Positions 16,926 through 25,665 of a DNA stretch of 32,061 nucleotides are shown one piece after another. Both the position numbers and the translations under genes were made by a program. Within the stretch, counting starts at the first letter, position 1; each line of letters opens with the position of its first letter. Source of the DNA: Magnetovibrio sp. GTDB lineage: Bacteria; Pseudomonadota; Alphaproteobacteria; Rhodospirillales; Casp-alpha2. The stretch covers positions 35,498 to 67,558 of the forward strand of contig PARE01000037.1 in assembly GCA_002709525.1 (NCBI GenBank). Reading direction: 5' to 3'. Under the pieces are notes generated by a model. That model was not told the origin of the DNA. It searched no databases and worked only from the letters and a program-made list of their open reading frames with translations.

Positions 16926-18170
16926 CTAAACTGCCTCCGCCGAGTCCAACATTACCTGCGCCAGAACCTGAGTCCCGGCAGCCAGGTCTTCTGGCGCAGC
17001 GTCTTCTCGTTCTGTGTGGCTAACGCCATCCTTGCATGGCACGAAGATCATCGCCGTCGGCGCAACATTGGCAATCTTGCAGGCATCGTGACCAGCGCCT
17101 GAAAACATATCCCGGCACGAAAAATTCCAGCGCGCGGCTGCCTCTCGGATTGATTGCACTAGATCCGCATCAAATGTGGCTACCTCAGAGTAGTTAGTTT
17201 CCAGGATTTCCAATTCTAGGTTCATATCAGCGGCAATAGCCTCGCAGACGCTGATCATCTCTACCTTCACCGCGGCCAAAGTTTCCGCGTTGGGATGGCG
17301 ACTATCGATGGTGAAAACCGTCTGGCCGGGGATGGTGTTACGGGAGTTCGGTCGCAACCGCACGTGACCCACCGTGATGACGGGCCAAGGCTCATGGTTG
17401 AAGGCCACAGCGTTTAACGCATTGGTCATCCGCGCCGCGCCCAAAAACGCGTCCTTGCGAAGGTTCATAGGCAGCGTTCCCGCGTGCCCCTCTTCGCCAG
17501 TAACAGTAATCTGGAAAGCCCGTTGACCCTGGGCGCCGAGGACCACCCCTATTGGTAGCTCCTCGTTTTCTAATATTGGCCCCTGCTCGATGTGATTCTC
17601 GAAATAGGCCTTAATCGGAAAGCCGCCGCAGCGCTCAAGCCCAGCATATCCAATGCGCACCAGTTCGTCTCCAAACCGGATGCCGTTAGGGTCAACGCCG
17701 TCCAGAACTTCTGCTTCCGGGCGTAGACCCGCAAACACGGCGGAGCCCATGGTTTTGGTAGTGAATCGGCAGCCTTCCTCATCCGTCCAGACGACGATAT
17801 CCAAGGAATGTCGGGTGCGAATGTCGGCATCATTAAGCGCACGAACCACCTCAAGCCCTGCTAGCACTCCATAAGCTCCATCGAAACGACCACCAAGGGG
17901 CTGAGTATCCAAATGGCTGCCGGTCATCACCGGCGGCAGATCCAGTTCCGTACCAGGACGGCGAACGAAGATATTGCCCACCGTATCGACCCGCACTTGA
18001 CAGCCTGCGTTCTTCGCCCAAGAAACGAAGAGATCGCGGGATGCCTTATCCTCGTCGCTGAGAGACAGACGGCAGACGCCGCCACCCGAGGTGGCCCCTA
18101 TCTTCGCCATTTCCATATGGGATTGCCATTGCCGATCCCCGTCAATTCGGGGGGCTGTCACGTCACTCAT
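16926..18170 (-). CDS. M20-family Zn-dependent amidohydrolase (N-carbamoyl-amino-acid hydrolase / allantoate amidohydrolase type)
   Basis: 414 residues, normal length for the hydantoinase/carbamoylase family. The binuclear metal ligands expected for the family are visible: H86 (TGSHLDTQ), D97 (GGRFDGAYG), E132 (TDEEGCRF), H193 (ENHIEQGP) and H361 (GAGHDACKIA). The lid domain carries GEEGHAGT and the substrate-contact region RLRPNSRNTIPG. Members hydrolyse N-carbamoyl amino acids, allantoate, ureidoglycolate or beta-ureidopropionate. The start overlaps the stop of the upstream amidase gene by 4 bp (ATGA), so the two are cotranslated and probably act in one route releasing ammonia from an amide- or ureido-type substrate. 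The exact substrate is not predictable. Confidence 0.88.
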   Translation of the reverse strand: MSDVTAPRIDGDRQWQSHMEMAKIGATSGGGVCRLSLSDEDKASRDLFVSWAKNAGCQVRVDTVGNIFVRRPGTELDLPPVMTGSHLDTQPLGGRFDGAYGVLAGLEVVRALNDADIRTRHSLDIVVWTDEEGCRFTTKTMGSAVFAGLRPEAEVLDGVDPNGIRFGDELVRIGYAGLERCGGFPIKAYFENHIEQGPILENEELPIGVVLGAQGQRAFQITVTGEEGHAGTLPMNLRKDAFLGAARMTNALNAVAFNHEPWPVITVGHVRLRPNSRNTIPGQTVFTIDSRHPNAETLAAVKVEMISVCEAIAADMNLELEILETNYSEVATFDADLVQSIREAAARWNFSCRDMFSGAGHDACKIANVAPTAMIFVPCKDGVSHTEREDAAPEDLAAGTQVLAQVMLDSAEAV

Positions 18171-19489
18171 GCACTTTTCTCCTCAACCCAGCGCACCGCG
18201 CGCATCAAATCTGCGTCTCTTCCTCGCTTACCTATTACCTGAACCCCTATGGGCATGCCGTTCGGCCCCTTAAGAAGCGGCAGCGACATAGTTGGCAACC
18301 CGGTCAATGTCCAAATTCGCTGGAACGCAGCGTTACCGGTGGACTCTAGCCCTACAGGCGCCTCACCCGGCGCCGCCGCGGTGATCAGCGCATCGTAGTG
18401 CTCGAATAAGCCATCCAGGGCGGCAATCAGGGAATCGGTTAACTCACGCGCTGCTATATAATCCGCCGCAAGAATATCGCGTCCGGCAACGATACGGCGC
18501 ACAGTTTCTACCTGCAGCTGATCCTCGTGATTATCGACGTATTCGCGAAGGTTCATCCATACGTTCGCGTTCATAACTATTGCCTGAGCCTCCAAGGCGC
18601 CATCGAAGATCCCTCCCAAAGTCACCTCGGGAATATCGCCAAGACCATCGATGTAGGCCCCAAACAATTCATCCATGTAGGGTTCGGCGAACGCCCAGGG
18701 CGGGCCCTTGATGAAGGCCAATCGCAGGGGTGAATCATCTGTTCCTGCAAGGGCCTTTAACAATCCCGCGTTGGGATGGGCTCGCATGTCAAAATCTCTC
18801 GGGTCACGGACCATCAAGACATCTCCAGCCATGGCCACATCCTTGAGGCTACGGGCATAAATACCCAAATGATCAAGGGCGCGAGCCAGGATAAACACGC
18901 CGTGACGGGAAATGCTTCCATAGGTGGGCTTGTAGCCGTGGACGCCACAAAAAGACGCAGGCCGCAGCATGGACCCGCCAGTCTGAGATCCTAAGGCGAG
19001 GGGCACCATGAAATCCGCTACCCCGGCGCCGGAGCCGCTAGACGATCCGCCCGGCGTGCGCGCTGTATCATGAGGATTGTGGGTGCCACGCTGCCCAGTC
19101 ATGGCAAACTCTGTGGTGACTGTCTTGCCCAAAATTATTGCGCCCGCTGCCCGCAACAGGGCTGTTGACGTCGCATCACGGCTTGGTCGGCGCCCCTTTA
19201 GTTGATCAGAGCCGCTCTCCGTCGGCATATCAGCAGTGTCGATGATGTCCTTCAACCCAACCGGCACGCCATGCAACAGATCCAACGGGTTGCCGGCGGC
19301 CCTGTGTTCATCACAGGCCCGAGCCTGCTTAAGGGCTAGGTCTGGATCCCAAAAGGCCCAGGCCTTAACAATATCCTCTCGCTCAGAAATTCGCTCTATG
19401 CACGATTGAGTCACTTCCTCAGCGGAAACGTCTCCCTGGTTGATGGCGTCAGCCATCTGCGAGGCCGTCCAGGTATTGATCTCATTCAC
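18167..19489 (-). CDS. Amidase-signature-family amidase
   Basis: 440 residues with the whole amidase signature: catalytic Lys K80 in GVPVGLKDIID, the GGSSSGSGAG loop holding the cis-Ser at about 149-151, and the nucleophile S173 in GSQTGGSMLRPAS, followed by VHGYKPTYG. These Ser-cisSer-Lys enzymes hydrolyse amides to acid and ammonia in the cytosol, and include allophanate hydrolases and many aliphatic or aryl amidases. The C-terminal part (GLPTMSLPLL, PIGVQVIGKRGRDADLM) is standard, and no allophanate-specific second domain is present. It overlaps the M20 hydrolase by 4 bp. GGAGAGGAG lies just upstream of the ATG at somewhat long spacing. Confidence 0.88.
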   Translation of the reverse strand: MNEINTWTASQMADAINQGDVSAEEVTQSCIERISEREDIVKAWAFWDPDLALKQARACDEHRAAGNPLDLLHGVPVGLKDIIDTADMPTESGSDQLKGRRPSRDATSTALLRAAGAIILGKTVTTEFAMTGQRGTHNPHDTARTPGGSSSGSGAGVADFMVPLALGSQTGGSMLRPASFCGVHGYKPTYGSISRHGVFILARALDHLGIYARSLKDVAMAGDVLMVRDPRDFDMRAHPNAGLLKALAGTDDSPLRLAFIKGPPWAFAEPYMDELFGAYIDGLGDIPEVTLGGIFDGALEAQAIVMNANVWMNLREYVDNHEDQLQVETVRRIVAGRDILAADYIAARELTDSLIAALDGLFEHYDALITAAAPGEAPVGLESTGNAAFQRIWTLTGLPTMSLPLLKGPNGMPIGVQVIGKRGRDADLMRAVRWVEEKSA

Positions 19490-19798
19490 ATTAATCTCCT
19501 CTCCACCGCAGGATAAACTATAGGGTCAAGGCGCATATTCTCGCAACGCTCACAAGGACCTAACCTTTTGGGCTATTTTTTGAGCAACTAATAATTCTTA
19601 TTCCCACGGCCTCTCTGTGCGTGTCTGTCTCAAAGATAAGAAATTCAATCAAGCGGTAACTCATTTTGGTTTTTCCCAGGGATGAAAACATGCGTTTGGA
19701 GTGAGAGACCCGCCGCCTTGCAATTTCACTTAATTCCGTTTCCAAGCCGCGCGGACACAGCTAAATTTCACTAGAATATTTAGATACGGAACGAACGA
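19490..19798. other. Divergent intergenic region with a direct repeat
   Basis: 309 bp between the amidase (minus) and the enoyl-CoA hydratase-like gene (plus). AATTTCACT occurs twice on the plus strand (19722-19730 and 19764-19772), 42 bp apart, close to four helical turns, both upstream of the plus-strand gene. That could be a paired activator site but may be chance. The minus-strand frame of 61 codons in this region has no visible homology and no ribosome binding site. Confidence 0.4.
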
Positions 19799-20590
19799 AT
19801 GTCAGCGAACGATCAAATTCTTACCGAAGTGGACGGTTTTATTGGACGGTTCACGATTAACAATGCGGCCAAACGAAACTGCATGACTTTGTCCATGTGG
19901 CAGCGCATGGGCGACGTATTCGCGGCTTGGGCCGACGACCCAGAAGTGCGGGTGATCATAGTTCGCGGCGCGGGCGAACAATGCTTTTGCGCCGGTAATG
20001 ATATTTCCGAATTCGCCGAGTTGCGGTCTTCGCCGGAGAACATCGCCAACTACACCGCTGTCACGGATCGTGCCTACGCCCTATTCAAGGCGGTGCCGAA
20101 ACCAACCATTGCCCGAATTGCCGGGTTTTGTATCGGTGGCGGACTGGAAATGGCGCAGCTTTGCGATATCCAAATCGCCGCCGATACAGCCACCTTTGGC
20201 GTTACACCCGCAAAGTTAGGGCTCGGGTACAAACTCAACGATGTTCAACTTCTGACCGACAACGTTGGCGCTAAGGTCGCAAAGGAAATGCTGTTAACCG
20301 CACGCCAGTTCCCGGCTGATGACGCACTCCGATGGGGGCTGGTTAATCGAGTTGTGGCGGAACATGACTTGGATGAGATCGTCGAGAGCTATGCCCACGA
20401 AATTGCTGCCAACGCCCCTCTTTCCGTCAAAGCCGCCAAGATTATCGTGGCTGAGGCCTCCAAGGAAACAGCACATCGCGACACGTTACTTTGCCAGGCC
20501 CTTGTCGACGCTTGCCACGAAAGTAACGACTATCAGGAGGGCCAGCGCGCCTTTGCCGAGAAACGCCTCCCTGAATTCAAAGGAACATAA
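19799..20590 (+). CDS. Enoyl-CoA hydratase/isomerase (crotonase) family protein
   Basis: 263 residues with the crotonase fold. The oxyanion-hole segments are CFCAGNDISEF (about residues 61-71) and FCIGGGLEMAQLCD (about 107-120), and the first catalytic Glu position is present in GGGLE. The second Glu of true hydratases (in the FGxPE motif) is replaced: the segment reads FGVTPAKLGLGY. That favours an isomerase, decarboxylase or other crotonase reaction over plain hydration. The 4HBT thioesterase follows after 6 bp, so the two form an operon and may act on the same acyl-CoA. The site before the ATG (CGGAACG) is modest. Confidence 0.85.
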   Translation: MSANDQILTEVDGFIGRFTINNAAKRNCMTLSMWQRMGDVFAAWADDPEVRVIIVRGAGEQCFCAGNDISEFAELRSSPENIANYTAVTDRAYALFKAVPKPTIARIAGFCIGGGLEMAQLCDIQIAADTATFGVTPAKLGLGYKLNDVQLLTDNVGAKVAKEMLLTARQFPADDALRWGLVNRVVAEHDLDEIVESYAHEIAANAPLSVKAAKIIVAEASKETAHRDTLLCQALVDACHESNDYQEGQRAFAEKRLPEFKGT

Positions 20591-20596
20591 TTAACC

Positions 20597-21049
20597 ATGC
20601 CTGACATCGACCTCACAAACCGCGACAACTTCGCTTACTTCACCAATGTGACCACCCGGTATTCGGATCAAGATGAACTCGGTCATATTAACAATTGTTC
20701 ATACGTTGCCTACGTAGAAGCCGGAAGGGTCCAGTTCTTGAGCGGGCTTCTCAATCGCGATATCCACCCAGGCATTGATTTCATCTTGGCTCGCGTTGTC
20801 ATTAACTACATCCGGGAGTCATACTACCCTGGAATTATAGAGGTCGGTTCTCGCATCCTGGCACTTGGCACTAAGTCTGTGACTACCGGATACGGTCTAT
20901 TTAAAGACTCGCTTTGCGTGGCAACAGGGGAGTCGGTGACTATTTTTTTCGAAGTCGAGAGCCGCAGCACCATTGAAATACCCATCGATATCCGGGCCGC
21001 CTTGGAAGCCAATCCAAAACAAGCCCATCGCGCGGGCACTTCACAGTGA
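20597..21049 (+). CDS. Hotdog-fold acyl-CoA thioesterase (4HBT family)
   Basis: 150 residues, a single hotdog domain. The active-site region YSDQDELGHINNCSYVAYVE (about residues 22-41) has the Asp-x-x-Gly-His-x-Asn-Asn motif of 4-hydroxybenzoyl-CoA thioesterase-type enzymes, then the long helix to GRVQFL, and the beta-strand core (VVINYIRESYYPGIIEVGSR). It would hydrolyse an acyl-CoA to free acid and CoA in the cytosol. It starts 6 bp after the crotonase-like gene, so the pair is very likely cotranscribed. A short hairpin (GACGGC 21065-21070 / GCCGTC 21083-21088) follows the stop. Confidence 0.87.
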   Translation: MPDIDLTNRDNFAYFTNVTTRYSDQDELGHINNCSYVAYVEAGRVQFLSGLLNRDIHPGIDFILARVVINYIRESYYPGIIEVGSRILALGTKSVTTGYGLFKDSLCVATGESVTIFFEVESRSTIEIPIDIRAALEANPKQAHRAGTSQ

Positions 21050-21064
21050 TAGATCGACACCAGG

Positions 21065-21095
21065 GACGGCTTTTCTGGGAACGCCGTCGGTCTTT
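21065..21095 (+). terminator. Weak hairpin after the thioesterase gene
   Basis: GACGGC (21065-21070) and GCCGTC (21083-21088) form a 6-bp stem with a 12-nt loop, 15 bp past the thioesterase stop, followed by GGTCTTT only. It could help to end transcription but lacks a proper T-run. The rest of the 286 bp to the next gene shows nothing recognisable. Confidence 0.3.
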
Positions 21096-21335
21096 CGCAC
21101 CCAGAAGGCTCTCGACGGCAAACGTTACGGCCAAGTAAAGAGTGCCCCGTCAGCCATTAGTATCAGCTGCGTAAGCATGAAAAACTAACTGGGAACTGAG
21201 CCCAAACAATCACCCATATGGGGTGGCCCAGGTTTCCAAGCATCTAGGCGCAGAAATCCATGAACTTTAAGACGGTCCAAGCCGCAAAAAAGGGACGATA
21301 CCCTTAAGCCTTTGATCGGCGGTTTTTAATTTTTA

Positions 21336-22226
21336 TCAGCCAATAGTGAGAAAACTACGTGCTTCGAGGATCACCCGGTCAGGAGCCTCCTCCGGGAGAA
21401 AGTGTCCGCAGTTTACAGCGGCACCACTAACTTGATCAGCCCAACGGCGCCAAACGGCTAACGGGTCTTTACCACCCTGCGGACCTCCGAGTCCCCGATT
21501 TTCACCCCATAAAAAATGGACAGGGCAGGTTATGCGTCGATTACTGTCAAAATCTTGCTGATCTAAATCATGATCGATCGTCGCACCGGCGCGGTAATCA
21601 TCACACGTCGCACGGATAACTTCGGGTTTTGTAAAACAACGCAGATACTCCGACATGGCCTCGGGATGAAATTCGAACCCAGGAGCGGCCCAGCTCTGCA
21701 TCAACCAAGCAGCAAAAAATTCTGGGTCAGCACCAATCATCTTCTCAGGCAACGGTGCTGGTTGCGCTAAAAATGGCCAATGGAATCCACCTATCGCCCG
21801 GGCCTTATCTGTTCCCTCCCACATGTCCAGCGTCGGCACCACATCGAGGGATATCAGCCGAGTCACGACCTTTGGATAATCCAGAGCCATACGGTAGGCC
21901 ACTCGTGCCCCCCGGTCATGTCCGATAATAGCGAAATTCTCAAACCCAAGGGCCGACATGGCCGAAACCATATCTGCAGCCATAGCCCGCTTGGCGTAGC
22001 CACTGTGATCAACACCGGCATCCGGACACGAACTGTCTCCGTAGCCCCGAAGGTCCGCTAAGACGACCGTAAAGTCTCGCGCTAATGCAGGAGCGACGAG
22101 ATGCCAACACACATGCGTTTGTGGATAACCGTGCAATAACAGCACTGGTTCACCAACTCCACCAAACCTTAAATGTATGTCGGCGCCGGCCGCGGAAAGA
22201 CGCCGTATTTCGAAACCTTCAAACAT
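21336..22226 (-). CDS. Alpha/beta hydrolase, haloacetate (fluoroacetate) dehalogenase-like
   Basis: 296 residues. The residues that define fluoroacetate dehalogenase are all there by position: nucleophile D104 in GHDRGA with R105 and R108, D128 (SLDVVPT), H149-W150 (GFHWPF) of the halide pocket, Y211 in DDYRAGATID, and H275 in NCGHFLPEE. The AQPAPLPEKMIGADPEFF block is also typical. In the studied enzyme, as I recall it, these are D110, R111, R114, H155, W156, Y219 and H280. This supports hydrolytic dehalogenation of a small 2-halo acid, although epoxide hydrolases are relatives. The gene is not clearly in an operon. An oxyanion-hole HGYPQT lies at 32-37. Confidence 0.82.
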   Translation of the reverse strand: MFEGFEIRRLSAAGADIHLRFGGVGEPVLLLHGYPQTHVCWHLVAPALARDFTVVLADLRGYGDSSCPDAGVDHSGYAKRAMAADMVSAMSALGFENFAIIGHDRGARVAYRMALDYPKVVTRLISLDVVPTLDMWEGTDKARAIGGFHWPFLAQPAPLPEKMIGADPEFFAAWLMQSWAAPGFEFHPEAMSEYLRCFTKPEVIRATCDDYRAGATIDHDLDQQDFDSNRRITCPVHFLWGENRGLGGPQGGKDPLAVWRRWADQVSGAAVNCGHFLPEEAPDRVILEARSFLTIG

Positions 22227-22396
22227 TTTTATCCGTCAAGTAGTCGTCCGTTGGAGATAAAAGTAACAGTATCTGGACAGAGATAACACTTCACGCTTTT
22301 CCGGCTTGCGCTGCACACCAATCGAAACCTGATAAGCGTCTCTCGCGGACCGAACGCCATGCCCAAACTATTTCCACCCCCTCAAAACAAATAAAT

Positions 22397-23290
22397 CTAT
22401 GCCAAATATTCCTGGGACACATCTATTCGGCGACGTAATTCAGCAATGTGTGCAGGACTAATACCACAGCAGCCACCAATTATAGTGGCCCCCTGCTCAG
22501 TCCAATTCATTGCATAATTTGCATAGCCATTTGGATCAAGATCATCTCTTGTAGCGAGCTTATCGACAGTATCACCAGGTTTGAGCTTGGCGGCTGCCAC
22601 ATACCCGTTCGCCATGCCGCCAAATGGAAGGTCTTGCTTCGATAAAATTGCCATTGCCTGTCCAACAGCTTCTGGAGTTGAGCAGTTCACCAGAATGGCC
22701 TCAGCTCCCCCTGCAGCAGCCTCCTCGACACCATCCAGAAGCTGTTCACCGGACCGCAAGCAGGTGCCGTCTGCATCGTCGACGGTGAAAGACACCCATA
22801 TCGGTTTATCTGTTCTATCCACCGCATGACAGACGTAACGTGCCTCGGCAACGGATGACATGGTTTCTGCAATAAACAAGTCCACTGAGTGCACTTGTTG
22901 ATGGGCAATAAGCTCATAGCTCCTCATCGCCTGATCTTTTGGCGGGATTAATTCAGAACGGTAACTTGCGACAAGCGGCGGCAAGCATCCCGCAATGCGC
23001 ACCGCTTTGCGTGTGTTTTTCCGGGCAGCAAGCGCCGCCTTGACTGCTGCTTTCTGGATCATCTCAAAAAATGAGGGATCCGCATCTCGGGTCATGCGTT
23101 CGGGTGTCGCTGCATATGCGTTCAAGCAAATCACCTCAGCACCAGCCTCAATAAAATCACTATGAAGTTGAATGACCATCTCAGGGTCATCAAGCATGGC
23201 TTGCGCCGAGAACAAAGGCGTCGCTAGCTTTTTACTACGAAGAAAAAGTTCTTGTCCCATCCCGCCATCTAATAGTGTCACGTGCCGCAT
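22397..23290 (-). CDS. Homocysteine S-methyltransferase-family protein (MmuM-like)
   Basis: 297 residues from the ATG at 23290. I chose this start because GGAGAA is 9-10 nt upstream and the family opens with 'TLLDGGMGQEL'; in-frame starts at 23323 and 23401 would add 11 or 37 residues of no resemblance. The zinc-binding cysteines that activate the thiol are C203 (VNCS) and the pair C274-C275 (GGCCG). The protein is the single-domain type without cobalamin or folate modules, like those using S-methylmethionine or related methyl-sulfonium donors to make methionine from homocysteine. The neighbourhood gives no sure donor, and betaine or dimethylsulfoniopropionate-type donors are also possible. 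Confidence 0.85.
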   Translation of the reverse strand: MRHVTLLDGGMGQELFLRSKKLATPLFSAQAMLDDPEMVIQLHSDFIEAGAEVICLNAYAATPERMTRDADPSFFEMIQKAAVKAALAARKNTRKAVRIAGCLPPLVASYRSELIPPKDQAMRSYELIAHQQVHSVDLFIAETMSSVAEARYVCHAVDRTDKPIWVSFTVDDADGTCLRSGEQLLDGVEEAAAGGAEAILVNCSTPEAVGQAMAILSKQDLPFGGMANGYVAAAKLKPGDTVDKLATRDDLDPNGYANYAMNWTEQGATIIGGCCGISPAHIAELRRRIDVSQEYLA

Positions 23291-23633
23291 TGATAATAGT
23301 TCTCCGAGAAGACCTGAGGTCATAGTTAAATTAGGTACACGCGTTTCAAATGCCGGTTGAACGCTCTGACATTGAGTGTATCGAAGTGCCAAGCCTAACA
23401 CTCGCGCTTGAAGGCCGATGGATCCCTCTCATTGTTCCACTGATAGTCTAACCAAATGCGTATTAAGATGAATTTTTTCAATAAGGCTAGTACTACTGTT
23501 ACCGTTTTTTATTTTTTTCACTTTAGTACTCAGATTAACCCAAAATAGATCAAATTTTTTAGCAATCGTGAAACCGAGACAGTGAATTGATCGTACTTTA
23601 AGTGTTTAGCCTATTTAGAGATAATCGTTACAG

Positions 23634-24389
23634 ATGACATCATCGTTAACCCAGCTAAGCTCATTCGGCAGGACCATTAACGCCGTGGTCGTCGGCGCCA
23701 GTGGCGGGATAGGGCGGAGCATTACATCTCAATTGGCAGGTATGGAGAATATTCGCCGCATCTGTGCATTGTCCCGAACACCTATCGAAAGCACCAACAA
23801 GGTTACTAATCATTTCATCGACCTCGAGGAAGAGAGAAGTATCGAGTTTGCAGCCCGGTTTGCAAAGAGAGTTTTTGGCGACATTCAACTTGTCATCGTC
23901 GCCTCAGGTCTTTTGCACGATAAAGCTATGAAGCCTGAAAAGGCATTGCGTCAAATTGATAAAGACAATTTCGCGAGGGCGATGGCCGTCAATGCCATCG
24001 GACCTGCTCTGATTATCAAGCATTTTGCACCTTTGATGCCGTGCTCTGGCAAGACGGTAGTTGCGGTGGTTTCGGCGCGCGTAGGATCCATCTCAGACAA
24101 TTTTCTCGGGGGGTGGTACGCCTATCGGGCATCAAAAGCAGCGGTCAATCAAATTGTCCGTACGACCTCAATCGAAATTGCGCGGAAAAATCATGAGGCT
24201 GTGGTGCTTGCCCTCCACCCAGGTACCACAGATACCGGCTTGTCGAAGCCATTCCAAGGGGGTGTGGCCAAAAGTCGGCTATTTAGCCCCGATCAATCTG
24301 CTGAGTGCATGTTACGTATAGTTGATGATGTCAGTGCCGCAGATTCAGGCAAGCTTTTATCGTGGGATGGTTCTGAACTACCTTATTAA
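23634..24389 (+). CDS. Short-chain dehydrogenase/reductase (C-factor-like)
   Basis: 251 residues, classical SDR layout: cofactor loop GASGGIG at 21-27 after a beta-strand, an acidic FIDLEEE strand-end, S147 in the VVSARVGS strand, and the catalytic pair Y164 and K168 in YAYRASKAAVNQ. N120 (AVNAIG) completes the tetrad. The DKAMKPEKALRQIDKDNFARAM block and the short C-terminus ending in WDGSELPY resemble bacterial SDRs of the CsgA/C-factor group, which often have no assigned substrate. It stands alone between two minus-strand genes, with a 231-bp AT-rich region upstream. Confidence 0.87.
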   Translation: MTSSLTQLSSFGRTINAVVVGASGGIGRSITSQLAGMENIRRICALSRTPIESTNKVTNHFIDLEEERSIEFAARFAKRVFGDIQLVIVASGLLHDKAMKPEKALRQIDKDNFARAMAVNAIGPALIIKHFAPLMPCSGKTVVAVVSARVGSISDNFLGGWYAYRASKAAVNQIVRTTSIEIARKNHEAVVLALHPGTTDTGLSKPFQGGVAKSRLFSPDQSAECMLRIVDDVSAADSGKLLSWDGSELPY

Positions 24390-24596
24390 CGTCTGCAGTG
24401 ATACTGTGAACGCTTTGGCGATCGATAAGACGACGGCCACGCTCTACTTGGTATTTCGGTTTAGTATACCCCAACTTTTATGTCGTGATTATATAGCTTA
24501 AGTGCCAATTTTTGGCTTGGCTCCGCTTAAAGCAAGTGAAGACTTGGAGAACTAGCCTTGGAAAATACCAATCTCGATATCAACGTCTTGTGTCGC

Positions 24597-25031
24597 TCAG
24601 GTTGCGGGTAAATTGTGCGCTAAATCGGGAGTTGCCAGAAACGCCTTAACAAAGTCTAGGCAGTCGGAAGCATTGTCCGCTAGGGAAAACATTGAAATTT
24701 TGTCTAGTTGCCATTTCCACTGAAGCGGTTGGAGATTGGCCTCGTTGGCAAAACCCATCTCCCAATCGAAGAATACCCTGTCCTCTATCAAACCATCGGT
24801 TATTGTTTTTACGGAGTGATGCCTTTTGTCACGCTCTATCGTCCAAAATAGTTTATCAATGGTTTCTTCAGAACCCTCGATGTATTGAAGAAAGGCGCTG
24901 TCTGACCGCACGAGCATTCCCGTCACGGCGTTTCTAGCGTTATTTGAGCGTGACGTAACTAGAATATTGGTCATCTGACGATCGTCACACTGCTCCGAAA
25001 CCTTACTGATATAAAGAATGAATTTGAACAC
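24597..25031 (-). CDS. Stand-alone BLUF-domain blue-light photoreceptor
   Basis: 144 residues starting at GTG 25031. The BLUF flavin pocket is complete and in exact register with AppA: Y7, N31, Q49, W90 and M92 match AppA Y21, N45, Q63, W104 and M106 (same spacing of 24, 42, 83 and 85 residues from the Tyr). Other family features are ARNAVTGML at 32-40, FLQYIEG at 47-53 and IERDKRHHSVK at 65-75. There is no output domain; the remaining ~45 residues should form the two capping helices. Such short BLUF proteins signal by protein contacts. It is followed by the SDR (convergent) and preceded by a small membrane protein gene in the same direction. Confidence 0.92.
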   Translation of the reverse strand: MFKFILYISKVSEQCDDRQMTNILVTSRSNNARNAVTGMLVRSDSAFLQYIEGSEETIDKLFWTIERDKRHHSVKTITDGLIEDRVFFDWEMGFANEANLQPLQWKWQLDKISMFSLADNASDCLDFVKAFLATPDLAHNLPAT

Positions 25032-25174
25032 TGAAAAATCTCACAAGATAGCTACGGTAACGATGAGTTTTACAACCCATAACGCGATCCGTCACTGTAT
25101 CAATTGAAGGGAGTAATCGCTACCAAACTTCTACTGAGCAAATATGTGACCCCTTTACACGAAAGAACAGTATT

Positions 25175-25483
25175 TCATCCTCCCCAGAGGTCGTCGTAAC
25201 GTGCACATCCGTCTTTCTGATCTTTGTAGTGGCTTCTGTGGTCCAAGGTTCGACCTTTGTTTGACCGTCTAAAGATATCGGCGGTGAAAAACACACCGAG
25301 AAGTAAGATTGAGTGAGCCGCCATTGACGGACCAATCATCGAAATCGCTCCGATCCAAACGCTAAAGATAACTGACCACATCAGGGCCAAGACAGTCATC
25401 AGTTGAAAGCGAACTATTTTCGGAAGCCGAAACAAGGCGTTCGACTCTGGGTTCATGATTAACGAGTATGCGCGACTGAACAT
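25175..25483 (-). CDS. Conserved small membrane protein, function unknown
   Basis: 102 residues, started by an ATG with GGAG 8 nt upstream. Two hydrophobic segments are seen: about residues 27-46 (LMTVLALMWSVIFSVWIGAI) and 50-69 (IGPSMAAHSILLLGVFFTAD). The soluble tail ends in YDDLWGG. The form 'NPLFRLPKxVRFQxM...W..IF..WIG' with an acidic/aromatic C-terminal end recurs in small proteobacterial membrane proteins of unknown role, which I recall only as a general pattern. It is transcribed divergently from the HupE-like/SodN genes, and the predicted metal-regulator palindrome lies in the shared upstream region. Confidence 0.7.
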   Translation of the reverse strand: MFSRAYSLIMNPESNALFRLPKIVRFQLMTVLALMWSVIFSVWIGAISMIGPSMAAHSILLLGVFFTADIFRRSNKGRTLDHRSHYKDQKDGCARYDDLWGG

Positions 25484-25665
25484 GTGTCTGTCTCCAAAAG
25501 TGTATACCTGAATGTACGGAGGTTTTTAGAGATTGGATCACGAAAACTTCGCTCGGCGGCGCGATCTCCTGCTGGCAGGCACGTAACGAGTCGTATTCAT
25601 TTGCGTATAACATGAGCACACACCGGCCCAATAAATAAAAATTGGGAAAATATCGCTCCTTTTGT

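Noticed and set aside
19560-19745. 61-codon minus-strand frame between amidase and crotonase genes
   Set aside because: No homology, no Shine-Dalgarno site, low-complexity basic sequence.
25362-25631. 89-codon minus-strand frame upstream of the small membrane protein
   Set aside because: Overlaps the better supported 102-residue gene and has no recognisable domain.
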